Positions 30,289-38,270 of a stretch of 64,000 nt of DNA are shown one piece after another (positions within the stretch are counted from its first letter, which is position 1; the number at the start of each line of letters is the position of its first letter). The position numbers and the translations under genes were made by a program. The stretch is from a virus. The notes beneath the pieces were generated by a model. It ran no database searches and had not been told where the DNA came from. It worked only from the letters and a program-made list of their open reading frames with translations. Location: the IMG/VR virus record IMGVR_UViG_3300030618_000009, positions 21,754 to 85,753 of that record; one strand, written 5' to 3'.

Positions 30289-31197
30289 TTACGTCGATTG
30301 AGATCGGTGAGTGATCGGGGTCAATTTATCGTCAGGCGCATCATGACCACCGTCCACCAGCTTTCGCATCCTATCGAACCTACCATAAGCCCCATAGTAC
30401 AGGTACGACAGGCGGTCGTTTATCCCCGGATGGTCTTGACCTTCCCACATACGTTCATTCCAAGGGACGGATACGGCGGTGCCCTGCGGTCCAATCTGCG
30501 GATGCCAAATGTGCAGGACTTGACCCGGCAGCGTCTTGTGCAGCCCGTACAGTGTGTCCATAGCCCGCATCGCGGCATGATCTTCCCCGCCCCAGCCACG
30601 GAACCGCCCGTCCCAGCCACCCACAGCCTCAAACGCTTCGCGGGGCATGATCTGAACCATGGCTCCGTACCAATGTCCCACCTTCGGGTCGGTGTCGCAG
30701 GCGAGAATGGAGGATGACGCCAATGGTTCGGAGAACGGAAATGGGCTCGCAGGATTGGATTGCAGGAGGTTGCGAGAGGCTTCCTCGGTTAAACGGTAGA
30801 ATTGACGGTAGGGAACAAACCAGAGCTTTTTGTTTTTCTTGCGAGCAGTACGAATCTCTTCCGCACAGTAAAGAACCGAGTCCGCCGACATGTAGCCGTC
30901 AGCGTCGATAATGACAAACACATCACCCGTAGCTTTGGCTGCCGCATTGTTGACGGCAACGGCCTTCGAGAACAGTTGATCGGTCGGATCGTCGCCCATG
31001 ACAATCTGTGCCCCGGGCAACTGGACCTTCCAATACCGCTTGAGCCATTCCGCGTTCTTTACCCGTGGATGCGTTGGATCGGTGCAACGGAACGGAATTA
31101 GGATGCTGATCCCCCGCCCCTTACGGGACAGCCGAGAAACGACCCAACTCACGATAGTCATAACAATCCTCTTTACCAAACCCACTACCCCAGTCAT
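30289..31197 (-). CDS. Family 2-type glycosyltransferase with galactosyltransferase-like C-terminus
   Basis: 302 residues from ATG 31197, overlapping the upstream TGA (ATGA). A membrane-prone start (GLVKRIVMTIVSWVVSRL) precedes the GT-A fold. VFVIIDADGY near residue 95 is the DxD metal/nucleotide-sugar site, and GGWDGRFRGWGGEDHAAMRAM near 215 is the typical C-terminal box of GT2/GalT enzymes, with the acidic pair. It would transfer a sugar to an acceptor in the cytoplasm or at the inner membrane. With the pyruvyl transferase gene it forms a two-gene glycan-modification unit. Confidence 0.85.
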   Translation of the reverse strand: MTGVVGLVKRIVMTIVSWVVSRLSRKGRGISILIPFRCTDPTHPRVKNAEWLKRYWKVQLPGAQIVMGDDPTDQLFSKAVAVNNAAAKATGDVFVIIDADGYMSADSVLYCAEEIRTARKKNKKLWFVPYRQFYRLTEEASRNLLQSNPASPFPFSEPLASSSILACDTDPKVGHWYGAMVQIMPREAFEAVGGWDGRFRGWGGEDHAAMRAMDTLYGLHKTLPGQVLHIWHPQIGPQGTAVSVPWNERMWEGQDHPGINDRLSYLYYGAYGRFDRMRKLVDGGHDAPDDKLTPITHRSQST

Positions 31198-31961
31198 TTT
31201 AGTGCCTTTCCCAGTGCACGATAGGCGTCGTATACTGCAAACTTTACATCCTCCACGCGGAACCGCGAAACTTCCGTCATCTTGCCCGCTTCCCATTTCA
31301 TCTGGATAGATGCGCTGTAATCGCGGAACTTGAAGTCTCCACCGTCTTTTTTCAAAGCGGAGCACATCTCCACGCGACGTGGTATCCCAAAGCCGTCAGC
31401 CACGATCATGCCGTGCAAGGACGAGGTTACGATTCTATGGCATCCGCCGATCTGCCGCACAACTTCCAGCGGATCATCGCTGGGGTTGATAGCCTTGATA
31501 ATTGTGCCCGCAGGCATCAATTTTGCAAACCGAGCTACAAGCTCCCCATCCATGAAATGCGGAAGGATGCCTAAGTCCCACTGCTTCGGCTGAACACCAA
31601 CCAACTCGTCCGCTAGTATCCCGGGGTCGCCCAGAGCGTAACTCCCCCCGATGCCCCGTGCCGACAACGGACCACGCAACGCCAGAATTTTCGACGAGAT
31701 TTTCCCCATCTGCATGATCTGGAGGCGAGAGTCCTCATGCAATTTGCCCGAGCCAAGGATGTAGCCATCCCATAGCGGCGGGATGTGCTCTAAAACCGAT
31801 CCAATGGATGCGATCTGTGAGTGCGAAATCGTATCCCATTCCACCTTGATGTCGGCAAAGTGCTCAAGTAAATATGGCGCTAACGCATCGCCGAAGTTCG
31901 GTACTTCCTTCCACCAGTAGGCTTTAACTGGTTCAGCCTTGAAGAACTGTTTGAGATTCAC
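31194..31961 (-). CDS. Polysaccharide pyruvyl transferase-family protein
   Basis: 255 residues from GTG 31961 behind GGGGG. Family blocks visible: NFGDALAPYLLEHF near residue 23, GSVLEHIP, LRGPLSARG near 95, LGDPGILAD near 109, LPHFMD near 132 and SSLHGMIVADGFGIPRR near 178. These enzymes add a ketal-linked pyruvate (or act as related glycosyl transferases) on surface polysaccharides. In a phage the likely roles are changing host surface glycans to block other phages, or decorating virions; which one is not visible from sequence. Confidence 0.85.
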   Translation of the reverse strand: MNLKQFFKAEPVKAYWWKEVPNFGDALAPYLLEHFADIKVEWDTISHSQIASIGSVLEHIPPLWDGYILGSGKLHEDSRLQIMQMGKISSKILALRGPLSARGIGGSYALGDPGILADELVGVQPKQWDLGILPHFMDGELVARFAKLMPAGTIIKAINPSDDPLEVVRQIGGCHRIVTSSLHGMIVADGFGIPRRVEMCSALKKDGGDFKFRDYSASIQMKWEAGKMTEVSRFRVEDVKFAVYDAYRALGKALK

Positions 31962-32031
31962 AGAGCCCCCTACTTCAGGGATGAGAAGAAGAGAAAGATT
32001 TGACGACTGGTGGGAGTGTGGGATTTTCCAA

Positions 32032-32057
32032 TAAAAATGGGGCTCCGCAGAGCCCCA
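32032..32057 (-). terminator. Rho-independent terminator
   Basis: TGGGGCTC, loop TGCG, GAGCCCCA, then TTTTTATTGG on the minus strand. It follows the 32082-32783 gene. Confidence 0.75.
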
Positions 32058-32081
32058 CCTTAGACATTTTCACTTCTTTAC

Positions 32082-32783
32082 TTATGCTTTGGTCCGAGTA
32101 TGCACATCGCACTCAGGAAGTGGATCGGCTTGCAACTCTTCGATATCCTCGATGCTGTGTTTGTGCTCGGTCGGATCGTCGCAATACGGGCAACCAGCGT
32201 CCGCTGCGGTCGAAACGGCCTCGTTCTCGTTGCTTCCGTCAGACTCGGGATCAGCTACCGATGGGTCACCATCCAAGCCGTGGTCGGGGCAGGTTTTACT
32301 CATCGTGTTGGGGTAATCAGGACACGTGCACTCGGCTTCAACCGTGAGGGGAGCGGTTCCTTCGATGCCTGCTTGGGTGATCGGCACGGAAGCGTGAGTC
32401 ATCGGCCCAACCTGAATCGGTTGACCCTGAGGCTGGTTCGGGACTGCCTCGTACATGAACACGAATTCCTTGGCGTCTTCGGCCTTCTCCACGCCTTCGG
32501 GGAGTTCCCACTTGATGAGGACGCGGTGATTCTCGAACTTGTCCATCGCAGCTTTGCTGACCGTGACCTTGTTGCCCTGCGCTTCGAGCAACGCGGCGGT
32601 GAGCACCGACAAACGGCTGTTCTGGGTGTAAAGTTCGCGAGCCTGATTGATGACCTGTCCCAGCGTTGTGTTGGGGTCTGTCTTCAGAGCTTCGAGTTGA
32701 GCTTCAAGCTCCTCGCAATATTTCTTGAGGCGGGGGAGGTACATCTTCGTGATGGCTTTGTTTCGTTTGCTGTTGCGTCCCAT
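32082..32783 (-). CDS. Coiled-coil protein with acidic Cys-containing tail
   Basis: 233 residues from ATG 32783 with AAGGAG upstream. N-terminal 70 residues form a coiled coil (LPRLKKYCEELEAQLEALK). A middle beta-rich part follows, then an acidic tail with CTCPDY, TCPDHG and CPYCDD, enough cysteines for one or two zinc sites. Structural or adaptor role is possible. Confidence 0.65.
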   Translation of the reverse strand: MGRNSKRNKAITKMYLPRLKKYCEELEAQLEALKTDPNTTLGQVINQARELYTQNSRLSVLTAALLEAQGNKVTVSKAAMDKFENHRVLIKWELPEGVEKAEDAKEFVFMYEAVPNQPQGQPIQVGPMTHASVPITQAGIEGTAPLTVEAECTCPDYPNTMSKTCPDHGLDGDPSVADPESDGSNENEAVSTAADAGCPYCDDPTEHKHSIEDIEELQADPLPECDVHTRTKA

Positions 32784-33157
32784 TAGTTGCTCCTTTGAAC
32801 TTCACAGGTCTTCTCTTCCCATTGTTCGGCGTGAAAGAACGGCCAAACGCTGGGGAAAAACTGAATTTGCGACGTTACGAAGTAAATCCACTTGCCACAC
32901 CGCAGATGAATGTGCGTCCAGCGGTACGGATTGTGCGATGCGGGAACGTCGATTCCGAACCTCCCGGGTTTGGGAAGTTTCTTGTACGTCTTCATCGACC
33001 ACGGCTCACAGAATGAACAGGTGCAATACGATGAATGCCGACTGACTGAGAGCCACGTGCTGGCGTAAAGACCTTCAGACGTGACCACAACCTCCCCACT
33101 TGGAAGCGTAGTGCCCGTTTTGCCAAAGCCGCTACCGTATGGAGGATATACGCTCAT
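32783..33157 (-). CDS. Hypothetical protein
   Basis: 124 residues. Start ATG 33157 and stop at 32783 are both in TAATG overlaps. Beta-rich with aromatic residues and YCTCSFCEPW near the centre. No family. Confidence 0.6.
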   Translation of the reverse strand: MSVYPPYGSGFGKTGTTLPSGEVVVTSEGLYASTWLSVSRHSSYCTCSFCEPWSMKTYKKLPKPGRFGIDVPASHNPYRWTHIHLRCGKWIYFVTSQIQFFPSVWPFFHAEQWEEKTCEVQRSN

Positions 33158-33411
33158 TAAGCCCTCTGCCCGCAGCACTGGGGCACGTCTTTGCTGTAAC
33201 AGGTAGCGCACATCGTGTGCGGCCCCTTGTTGGAATCTGAGAAGTGGACGCCGTTGTGCTTGCAGTATATGCGGCGGAACCACCACGTGTTGTGCCAGAA
33301 AAAGTAGTAAATGGGGAACCAAAAATCCCGACGCCAGTGAAATTCGCGGGGCGGCTTGGACTGGTACGCCTCGTACATTTTGCAGGGAATCTGATTGCAA
33401 ATTTCACACAT
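33157..33411 (-). CDS. Cys-rich zinc-ribbon-like protein
   Basis: 84 residues: CEIC...PCKMYEAY at the N-terminus, an aromatic middle (FWFPIYYFFWHNTWWF) and CATCYSKDVPQCC at the end. Resembles small phage zinc proteins. Confidence 0.65.
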   Translation of the reverse strand: MCEICNQIPCKMYEAYQSKPPREFHWRRDFWFPIYYFFWHNTWWFRRIYCKHNGVHFSDSNKGPHTMCATCYSKDVPQCCGQRA

Positions 33412-33426
33412 GCAGTTCCTACTTTA

Positions 33427-33780
33427 TCACTTCTTCTTGGGAGTGGCAATCTTCTTCGGTGGTTGTGGCTGAGTGAGCGCGGCTCCCGCTGCCTGAGTCT
33501 TCGTCTTCTTGATCTTCTTGCCGAAGTTCGGGTTCTTGGTCTGCACGCGGGTCGCTGGATCGGTGATGTAGGCTTGTGAGTCGATGAGCGGCCCCTTACC
33601 CTGTTTAACCGCTGCTGCCGCTGCGGGATTGACGGTGGTCATCTTGGCTTCGCGAATCGGGTCAAGGTAGATTTCGAACCCTGCCGTGTCTTCATAGCTG
33701 ATGTCCGTGGTCTTCTTAAACGTTTCGCCGTCGATGTAGAAAAACTCACCCTGCTTGATTGCCGAAAACTTTGCGCCCAT
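33427..33780 (-). CDS. Small protein with basic tail
   Basis: 117 residues with AAGGAG before ATG 33780. N-terminal 45 residues look like a small beta domain (GEFFYIDGETFKKT); the C-terminus is Lys/Pro-rich and probably disordered. Confidence 0.65.
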   Translation of the reverse strand: MGAKFSAIKQGEFFYIDGETFKKTTDISYEDTAGFEIYLDPIREAKMTTVNPAAAAAVKQGKGPLIDSQAYITDPATRVQTKNPNFGKKIKKTKTQAAGAALTQPQPPKKIATPKKK

Positions 33781-33809
33781 GATGATCTCCTTACTCCCTA
33801 ATACCGCAT

Positions 33810-33947
33810 TTATGCGGATTTTTCTGCTAATTTCTTACGTTCAGCCCGTGCCTTGCGTGCCACAAAAATAAAACTATTCGTCACGATAAAAAGAAGACTA
33901 CCGTCCGTATTATATAGAGTGGCAAAAATCCAGTCAAGAACGTGCAT
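33810..33947 (-). CDS. Possible membrane microprotein
   Basis: 45 residues, MHVLDWIFATLYNTDG then a hydrophobic run LLFIVTNSFIFVA and a positive tail. It overlaps the start of the HNH gene on the other strand; only one of the two 5' ends may be in use. Confidence 0.35.
   Translation of the reverse strand: MHVLDWIFATLYNTDGSLLFIVTNSFIFVARKARAERKKLAEKSA
33908..33913 (+). promoter_or_regulatory. -10 element, leaderless start
   Basis: TATTAT five bases before GTG 33919, the preferred start of the HNH gene. Confidence 0.45.
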
Positions 33948-34677
33948 CACCTGTAACATCGGATTTTCGTATACCGCCCCAACTGGCGGGCGAAGGTTCC
34001 ACTGCTCCCCCGAGTGCAGAGCTAAACACAAAGAACAACGCGCTCAGGAACGAAAACAGGCAAAAAGAGGTCGCGTCAGAACCCGAACTTGCCCAGTCTG
34101 TAATCTCGAATTTTCCTACGAAATCGCGCAAGGCAGAGATCGAAAATTTTGCTCTAAAACCTGCTATACCGCAAATACGGTGCGGTTGCAGAGGGAACGA
34201 CCGAGGCACTATCCACCTTGCAGCACACCGAAGTGCGTCGGACTGGCAACCCGTGTAGGTTTGGGGTTGTGTGAAGCCTGTTATGGCCGACTTCGGCGAA
34301 CAGGCAGCGTTGCCCGAAAAGGAGCAAAGCTGCGAAGGAAAAACAAAGAAGGTTACATCGTCATAATCGCCGAACACCCGTTGATCTCGTCTAATGGACG
34401 CCTTTATGAACATCGCAAGGTTGTTTTCGATAGAATAGGGGTCGGACCGCATCCCTGTTTCTGGTGTGCTCAACAGTTACAAGACTGGGACGAAATAGTC
34501 ATCGACCATTTGAACGAAATTAAGGACGACAATCGTTTTGAGAACCTCGTAGTCTCCTGCAATCCATGTAATCGGGCGAGGGGTGCCTTGCTTCCTTTCA
34601 TCAGGAGAATGCGTGATGAAGCCTTGCCCGTATTCATTGAGTGTGTAAAAGAACAGCGGCAGGTGTTCCATGTCTAG
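33919..34677 (+). CDS. HNH homing endonuclease with zinc fingers
   Basis: 252 residues from GTG 33919. N-terminal CITCNIGF...CSPECR and CPVCNLEF...CSKTC are two zinc fingers, followed by a third Cys cluster. The HNH core is near residues 165-235: HRKVVFDRIGVGPHPCFWC, VIDHLNEIKDDNRFENLV, SCNPCNRARG. This is the His-Asn-His nuclease type found in phage group I introns and free-standing mobile genes. It is on the strand opposite to its neighbours and overlaps a second HNH gene by eight bases. Confidence 0.85.
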   Translation: MAKIQSRTCITCNIGFSYTAPTGGRRFHCSPECRAKHKEQRAQERKQAKRGRVRTRTCPVCNLEFSYEIAQGRDRKFCSKTCYTANTVRLQRERPRHYPPCSTPKCVGLATRVGLGLCEACYGRLRRTGSVARKGAKLRRKNKEGYIVIIAEHPLISSNGRLYEHRKVVFDRIGVGPHPCFWCAQQLQDWDEIVIDHLNEIKDDNRFENLVVSCNPCNRARGALLPFIRRMRDEALPVFIECVKEQRQVFHV

Positions 34678-35056
34678 GCGTAAAGGAGCATTGTCTTGGG
34701 ACGATTTTCCCCGCAGGAAGAACGAAGACGGACATCCGCTTTGTCGAAAATGCGGCACGGTCTTGACGGGTAAGAAAACCGCGTGGTGTGGCCCGAAATG
34801 CCTTAAAGATGTCAAGCTTATGGTTGATTGGAACTACATCAGAAGAACTATCCGGCGGCGGGATCATTATACGTGTGTGCTGTGCGGAAATCGAGGACGA
34901 GAAGTTGACCACATCGTCGAACTGGTGGACGGCGGAAGCTGGTGGGAGCCATCGAACTTGAGAACTTTATGCACCCCTTGCCACAAAACAAAAACGGCGA
35001 AGATGAGAAAAACCCGCGCTAAAACACATACTTCGCCAAGCAATCCGCAGTATTAG
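34670..35056 (+). CDS. HNH nuclease (McrA-like core)
   Basis: 128 residues. The core is RDHYTCVLCGNRGREVDHIVEL..GGSWWEPSNLRTLCTPCHKTKT, with both CxxC zinc pairs and the His-Asn-His triad. N-terminal LCRKCG...CGPKC is an extra zinc knuckle. Overlaps the upstream HNH gene by eight bases. Ends one base before the convergent microprotein gene. Confidence 0.85.
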   Translation: MSRRKGALSWDDFPRRKNEDGHPLCRKCGTVLTGKKTAWCGPKCLKDVKLMVDWNYIRRTIRRRDHYTCVLCGNRGREVDHIVELVDGGSWWEPSNLRTLCTPCHKTKTAKMRKTRAKTHTSPSNPQY

Positions 35057-35203
35057 TCATGATATGGTGGGTGGGGGAACAATCGCCCACAGCGTCTCCA
35101 ACGTCTTTATGTAGTATTCTGGCAGATGCCCAACGTGTGGATGCCCGATGCCGTGATATTCGAGGGCGTTCTGAACCGAACCGTGCTGTCCTTTACGCGC
35201 CAT
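35057..35203 (-). CDS. Microprotein paralogous to the MmcB-like C-terminus
   Basis: 48 residues from ATG 35203. GQHGSVQNALEYHGIG resembles GEHGSVEGALEYHRIK near the end of the upstream MmcB-like protein, so it is probably a duplicated C-terminal helix pair. Start overlaps the stop of that gene. Confidence 0.55.
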   Translation of the reverse strand: MARKGQHGSVQNALEYHGIGHPHVGHLPEYYIKTLETLWAIVPPPTIS

Positions 35204-35969
35204 TGGTTTCTTTCTTTGCTACGCCCCAGAGGGCTGTAAGCCCTAGCATTTCCAGTTGATAGACGCCCTTCAGCTTGATGCGGTGATACTCAAGGGCTCC
35301 CTCGACCGATCCATGCTCCCCACGTGCGATGCTCAGGGCGGCACGCATGGCATCCTGCACGCGGGTCAGCGACGTGCGCTGCTTGTCGTCCTCGCGATAT
35401 TCCTTTTGTAGCCGACGAAGGTGCTCATAGCGAGTCTGATTGTCACGGCGGCAGGCTACGGCATGAACCAAATTCCGTTGCCTCTCTGCTGTGGTCGTCC
35501 TGACCTCGGGGACACGGCGGCTAATCATGCAGTCCCGTGTGGGGCTATACTCAAGAATTCCCCAACCCTTCGGCCTCTCCGTCTCCGCGATCAATCCAGC
35601 GGGAGCCGCGAGCCAGCATAGGTCTGCTGGTGGTTCCCACTCCCACTTCTTGTCGCCGCGAAAATCGCCGCGTGAAGTCTTGACCTCGACGATCACGGTC
35701 ATCATTCGGTTTAGGATGTTTGCTTCTACCTGCCAAGCGTCTTTCTCTTCCTGCGGTTTCTTCCATTTGGGCTTTCGGCGAATCAGCTTCAGGGTTTGCA
35801 GTTCGGTTTCAGTAGGGCACAAAACTCCCGCGATGTCAGCGATCCACCCATCCGCTACGCCGACTTCCGTTTCGACGGGCTTAACTCCGCGTTCGTCGAG
35901 CCAGAAACAGGACGCGGCGGTGATCTGTTTCGTGATCTCTGTCTTATTCTGGTCGTCGAAAAGGCTCAT
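35193..35969 (-). CDS. PD-(D/E)XK nuclease-like protein of the MmcB type
   Basis: 258 residues. Residues 35-115 show the restriction-endonuclease-like core: ETEVGVADGWIADIAGVL (Asp) and VIVEVKTSRGDFRGDKKW (Glu-x-Lys), followed by DLCWLAAPAGLI and WGILEYSP, as in MmcB-like DNA-repair proteins. The C-terminal third is helical. It may act in DNA repair or degrade foreign or host DNA. ATG 35969 overlaps the previous stop (ATGA). Confidence 0.75.
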   Translation of the reverse strand: MSLFDDQNKTEITKQITAASCFWLDERGVKPVETEVGVADGWIADIAGVLCPTETELQTLKLIRRKPKWKKPQEEKDAWQVEANILNRMMTVIVEVKTSRGDFRGDKKWEWEPPADLCWLAAPAGLIAETERPKGWGILEYSPTRDCMISRRVPEVRTTTAERQRNLVHAVACRRDNQTRYEHLRRLQKEYREDDKQRTSLTRVQDAMRAALSIARGEHGSVEGALEYHRIKLKGVYQLEMLGLTALWGVAKKETNGA

Positions 35970-36172
35970 TCTTTTTCCATTGCTTCAATAGCGGCGACGG
36001 CCCGAGTGAGAATCTTGGTCGCACGTTCGAGCACATGTCGATAGCCCAACACATTGTAATGGTCTGACTCACAGGCTTCGAACACCCTGCGGATGGCTTT
36101 GCGTTCGTGCCGATACAAATCACTCACGCTGATTTCGAGAATCTTTTTCTGCTGAGCTTGTGTCAATCTCAT
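35966..36172 (-). CDS. Small helical protein
   Basis: 68 residues, all-helical and charged (QQKKILEISVSDLYRHERKA). Coupled to both neighbours by four-base overlaps. Confidence 0.6.
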   Translation of the reverse strand: MRLTQAQQKKILEISVSDLYRHERKAIRRVFEACESDHYNVLGYRHVLERATKILTRAVAAIEAMEKE

Positions 36173-36345
36173 TGGAGTACCCCATCAACCTCTATCAGTT
36201 CCCAAGTGATGCGCTCGGCATTCTCAAAACCAAAGTCAATAAGGAACCTCAACCCCTGCTGTTCCAAATATTTAGCGAAGGCAAGCTGAGCAGGCGTTGT
36301 CTGGTAGTCGGGGAAGCGAGCTAGGAATCTTTCAATCTCAGACAT
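36169..36345 (-). CDS. Small hypothetical protein
   Basis: 58 residues from ATG 36345, overlapping the upstream stop by eight bases. MSEIERFLARFPDYQTTPAQ and a following helix; unknown. Confidence 0.55.
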   Translation of the reverse strand: MSEIERFLARFPDYQTTPAQLAFAKYLEQQGLRFLIDFGFENAERITWELIEVDGVLQ

Positions 36346-36697
36346 TGGTCTTCTCTCGCTCGGCCAAGTATTCTTCCGCCGCCGTGTGGAGCCTGCACAG
36401 ATGACAGTTCGTCTTGTGCATGTCTTCGCCGATGTGGTACTCGTCCACCAACTCAATAAACCGAGGTGCCATTTGATCCAACAGGACAAAGGCTTGGACG
36501 ACCCGCGTGAAGAAAAGACCCGCTTGTTCCTCGTCATCGTTCGCCGCCGCGATCTGGCGGGCAACTTTAAGGATGACTTCTTTCTGAACATCCTCAGCGT
36601 ACTTCAGGGATTTGCCGACAATCTCGTCATTCGGATTGCAGGCGTCAATAAACTCCCCGTACACTATCTCGGGCGGGTTGTCGTCGAGGTTTGGCAT
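36338..36697 (-). CDS. Hypothetical helical protein
   Basis: 119 residues from ATG 36697 with AAGGAG. Acidic, helical, one CHLC pair with nearby His near the C-terminus. Its start lies within the end of the Ada-like gene. Confidence 0.6.
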   Translation of the reverse strand: MPNLDDNPPEIVYGEFIDACNPNDEIVGKSLKYAEDVQKEVILKVARQIAAANDDEEQAGLFFTRVVQAFVLLDQMAPRFIELVDEYHIGEDMHKTNCHLCRLHTAAEEYLAEREKTNV

Positions 36698-36933
36698 TTC
36701 CACTCCTTGTACTTTTCAGGCAGGCATTTAGCACAAGGGCGGAACCCAGCAGCAATAGCCGTGGCTTCATCCTTGAAGAAAACCCTGTGTTTTACGTAGT
36801 GTCCTGCGGCGATGAAACGAAGAGCAGAAGGGCAGTCTAGTCTACCGTATATTTTGAGTTGCCTGTGCCCGCCCAGCTTCCCGGGTGTCTTGCTTGCTCG
36901 AATCCAGCCGTCCGCTCCCATCAGCAGAAACAT
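36664..36933 (-). CDS. Ada-type metal-binding domain protein
   Basis: 89 residues from ATG 36933 with GAGAGGA upstream. VFFKDEATAIAAGFRPCAKCLPEKY matches the end of the Ada/AlkA N-terminal zinc domain, whose Cys residues take methyl groups from DNA phosphotriesters. Only one of the first Cys pair is seen (GRLDCPSAL), so activity may differ. Confidence 0.65.
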   Translation of the reverse strand: MFLLMGADGWIRASKTPGKLGGHRQLKIYGRLDCPSALRFIAAGHYVKHRVFFKDEATAIAAGFRPCAKCLPEKYKEWKCQTSTTTRPR

Positions 36934-37204
36934 GGGGTCCTCTCCACATAATACCCATTGTGCGGAGAAGTTTGGCGTCATCCATCGTGATTGTGCACTT
37001 GCGGGTGCAAACGGAGCATTGGCATTTGAAATCTAGGGCGTGGCGGGTGCGGGTATAGAAAAGGGGCTCATCTTCTTCATGACGAGAACGTGCGATATCG
37101 GGGTCGGCCCCGAATCCTCGGCAGTACAGTTCCCAGTAACGTGAATCGCCCCCACGGTTTGTACTACGGTGGGGGCGATCCTCGGGTTCAAAGTGTTGGT
37201 GCAT
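36842..37204 (-). CDS. Cys-containing hypothetical protein
   Basis: 120 residues from ATG 37204 with AGGGGGA. CQCSVCTRKC near residue 60 may bind zinc. The last 30 residues overlap the start of the Ada-like gene in another frame. Confidence 0.5.
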   Translation of the reverse strand: MHQHFEPEDRPHRSTNRGGDSRYWELYCRGFGADPDIARSRHEEDEPLFYTRTRHALDFKCQCSVCTRKCTITMDDAKLLRTMGIMWRGPHVSADGSGRLDSSKQDTREAGRAQATQNIR

Positions 37205-37236
37205 TGATTCCCCCTTCAATGAAAAGGGAAGTCGGG

Positions 37237-37863
37237 TTACGCCTCGACGAGATCGTCGCACATCACCTTCGGCATTTCCTCGGACCTAGCCGACTCTTCA
37301 TACGGCTCGTGAGTCGTCAGGTCTACAACAAGAGACCCGTCGTTGGGTGCCGCCGTCCAGTTGGCGTTGCCGCAACCGTCGAGCGCAAGCACGGTGCCTG
37401 CGTCAGGCAAGCCGCTGCCGCATGGAGTGGTCTGGGTGCCGCCGATCTGCACGTTACCGCTGTTGGTGAACGTGAAAGCATCCCCAGCGTTCGCCAGCGT
37501 GCAACTCACCGTGGGGCTTAGGCCGCTGCCATTGCTGGTGAGCAGGCTACCGCCTTGGAAATTGCCGCCATTGAGTCCGCCGTTGACGATACCAGTGCCG
37601 CCGCTGGTATTCGGCGTGTTGTAGCCGACCCAAGTAGGCGTAGTCGTGATCGTCCACTGACCGTTGTTCGGAACGTTGTAGGTGTACGGGGGATTCCAGA
37701 CCCACTGCGGGTACGTGTAGACGTACTTGATGTTCTGGGGTGGTTGGGTCTTGTCGTTGACCGCCTTGAGGCTGCGATCCAGCATATCCAACCGAGCGAC
37801 CTCGGATAGGAGTTCTTGATGGGTCAACTGGTTGCGGCTGAGAAACGACTGGCTAAGGCCCAT
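37237..37863 (-). CDS. Gly/Asn/Thr-rich virion-type protein
   Basis: 208 residues. A helical N-terminal 40 residues (SFLSRNQLTHQELLSEVARL) leads into a Thr/Asn/Gly/Pro-rich beta region typical of fibre or decoration proteins, with YVYTYPQWVWNPPYTYNVP. No family. Confidence 0.55.
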   Translation of the reverse strand: MGLSQSFLSRNQLTHQELLSEVARLDMLDRSLKAVNDKTQPPQNIKYVYTYPQWVWNPPYTYNVPNNGQWTITTTPTWVGYNTPNTSGGTGIVNGGLNGGNFQGGSLLTSNGSGLSPTVSCTLANAGDAFTFTNSGNVQIGGTQTTPCGSGLPDAGTVLALDGCGNANWTAAPNDGSLVVDLTTHEPYEESARSEEMPKVMCDDLVEA

Positions 37864-37937
37864 ACGAGGGCGAGTTTTGTGTACTTCGTCTGTCGCTGTT
37901 TCTTGATTTTGGGGGTAGTGGTCTTCTTTTTTGCCAT
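37824..37937 (-). CDS. Basic microprotein
   Basis: 37 residues (MAKKKTTTPKIKKQRQTKY...) behind an AGGAG. The 3' end overlaps the next gene's start. Confidence 0.45.
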   Translation of the reverse strand: MAKKKTTTPKIKKQRQTKYTKLALVWALASRFSAATS

Positions 37938-37957
37938 GTGCATCTCCTAAACATGCA

Positions 37958-38018
37958 TTTCGATAGTCGGAAAATGCATTTCTAGGTGTCTAATACTCGA
38001 AAATCGCTATTTGCACTC
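37958..38018 (-). promoter_or_regulatory. Two copies of the promoter-like motif
   Basis: On the minus strand: CGATTTTCGAGTATTAG (38003-37987 region) and ATTTTCCGACTATCGAAATG (37976-37957). Both face the 37824-37937 and 37237-37863 genes. Confidence 0.4.
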
Positions 38019-38153
38019 GGCATGAACGCATTTTTTCGTCCCGTCCTTGTAAAAGAAAACGAACAGGGGTACGTCGGCGCATATTCGGCGGCAGGTGTCG
38101 CATTTCTTGTCGGGGCTGAAGACGCGGCGGAAGGCGATGATTAGGTTGTCCAT
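38007..38153 (-). CDS. Zinc-binding microprotein
   Basis: 48 residues, MDNLIIAFRRVFSPDKKCDT onwards, with CDTCRRIC and a final CVHAEC giving a four-ligand site. Leaderless start predicted. Confidence 0.55.
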   Translation of the reverse strand: MDNLIIAFRRVFSPDKKCDTCRRICADVPLFVFFYKDGTKKCVHAECK

Positions 38154-38159
38154 GCCACT

Positions 38160-38168
38160 ATTATACCA
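38160..38168 (-). promoter_or_regulatory. Extended -10, leaderless start
   Basis: TGGTATAAT on the minus strand six bases before ATG 38153. Confidence 0.6.
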
Positions 38169-38226
38169 ACCGCATAACACGTTCAGGCAGGTTTCTGGGG
38201 GTCTGGCATTACTTTGGTTTGGGCAG

Positions 38227-38253
38227 TAAAAAGCCCCAGCCGAAGCTGGGGCT
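38227..38253 (-). terminator. Rho-independent terminator with UUCG tetraloop
   Basis: AGCCCCAGC-TTCG-GCTGGGGCT followed by TTTT on the minus strand, 18 bases after the fibre gene. Very strong. Confidence 0.85.
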
Positions 38254-38270
38254 CGTTGAAAAGGTTAAGG

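Noticed and set aside
32100-32786. A 228-codon plus-strand frame
   Set aside because: Exactly mirrors the coiled-coil gene at 32082-32783, which has a ribosome site and a terminator.
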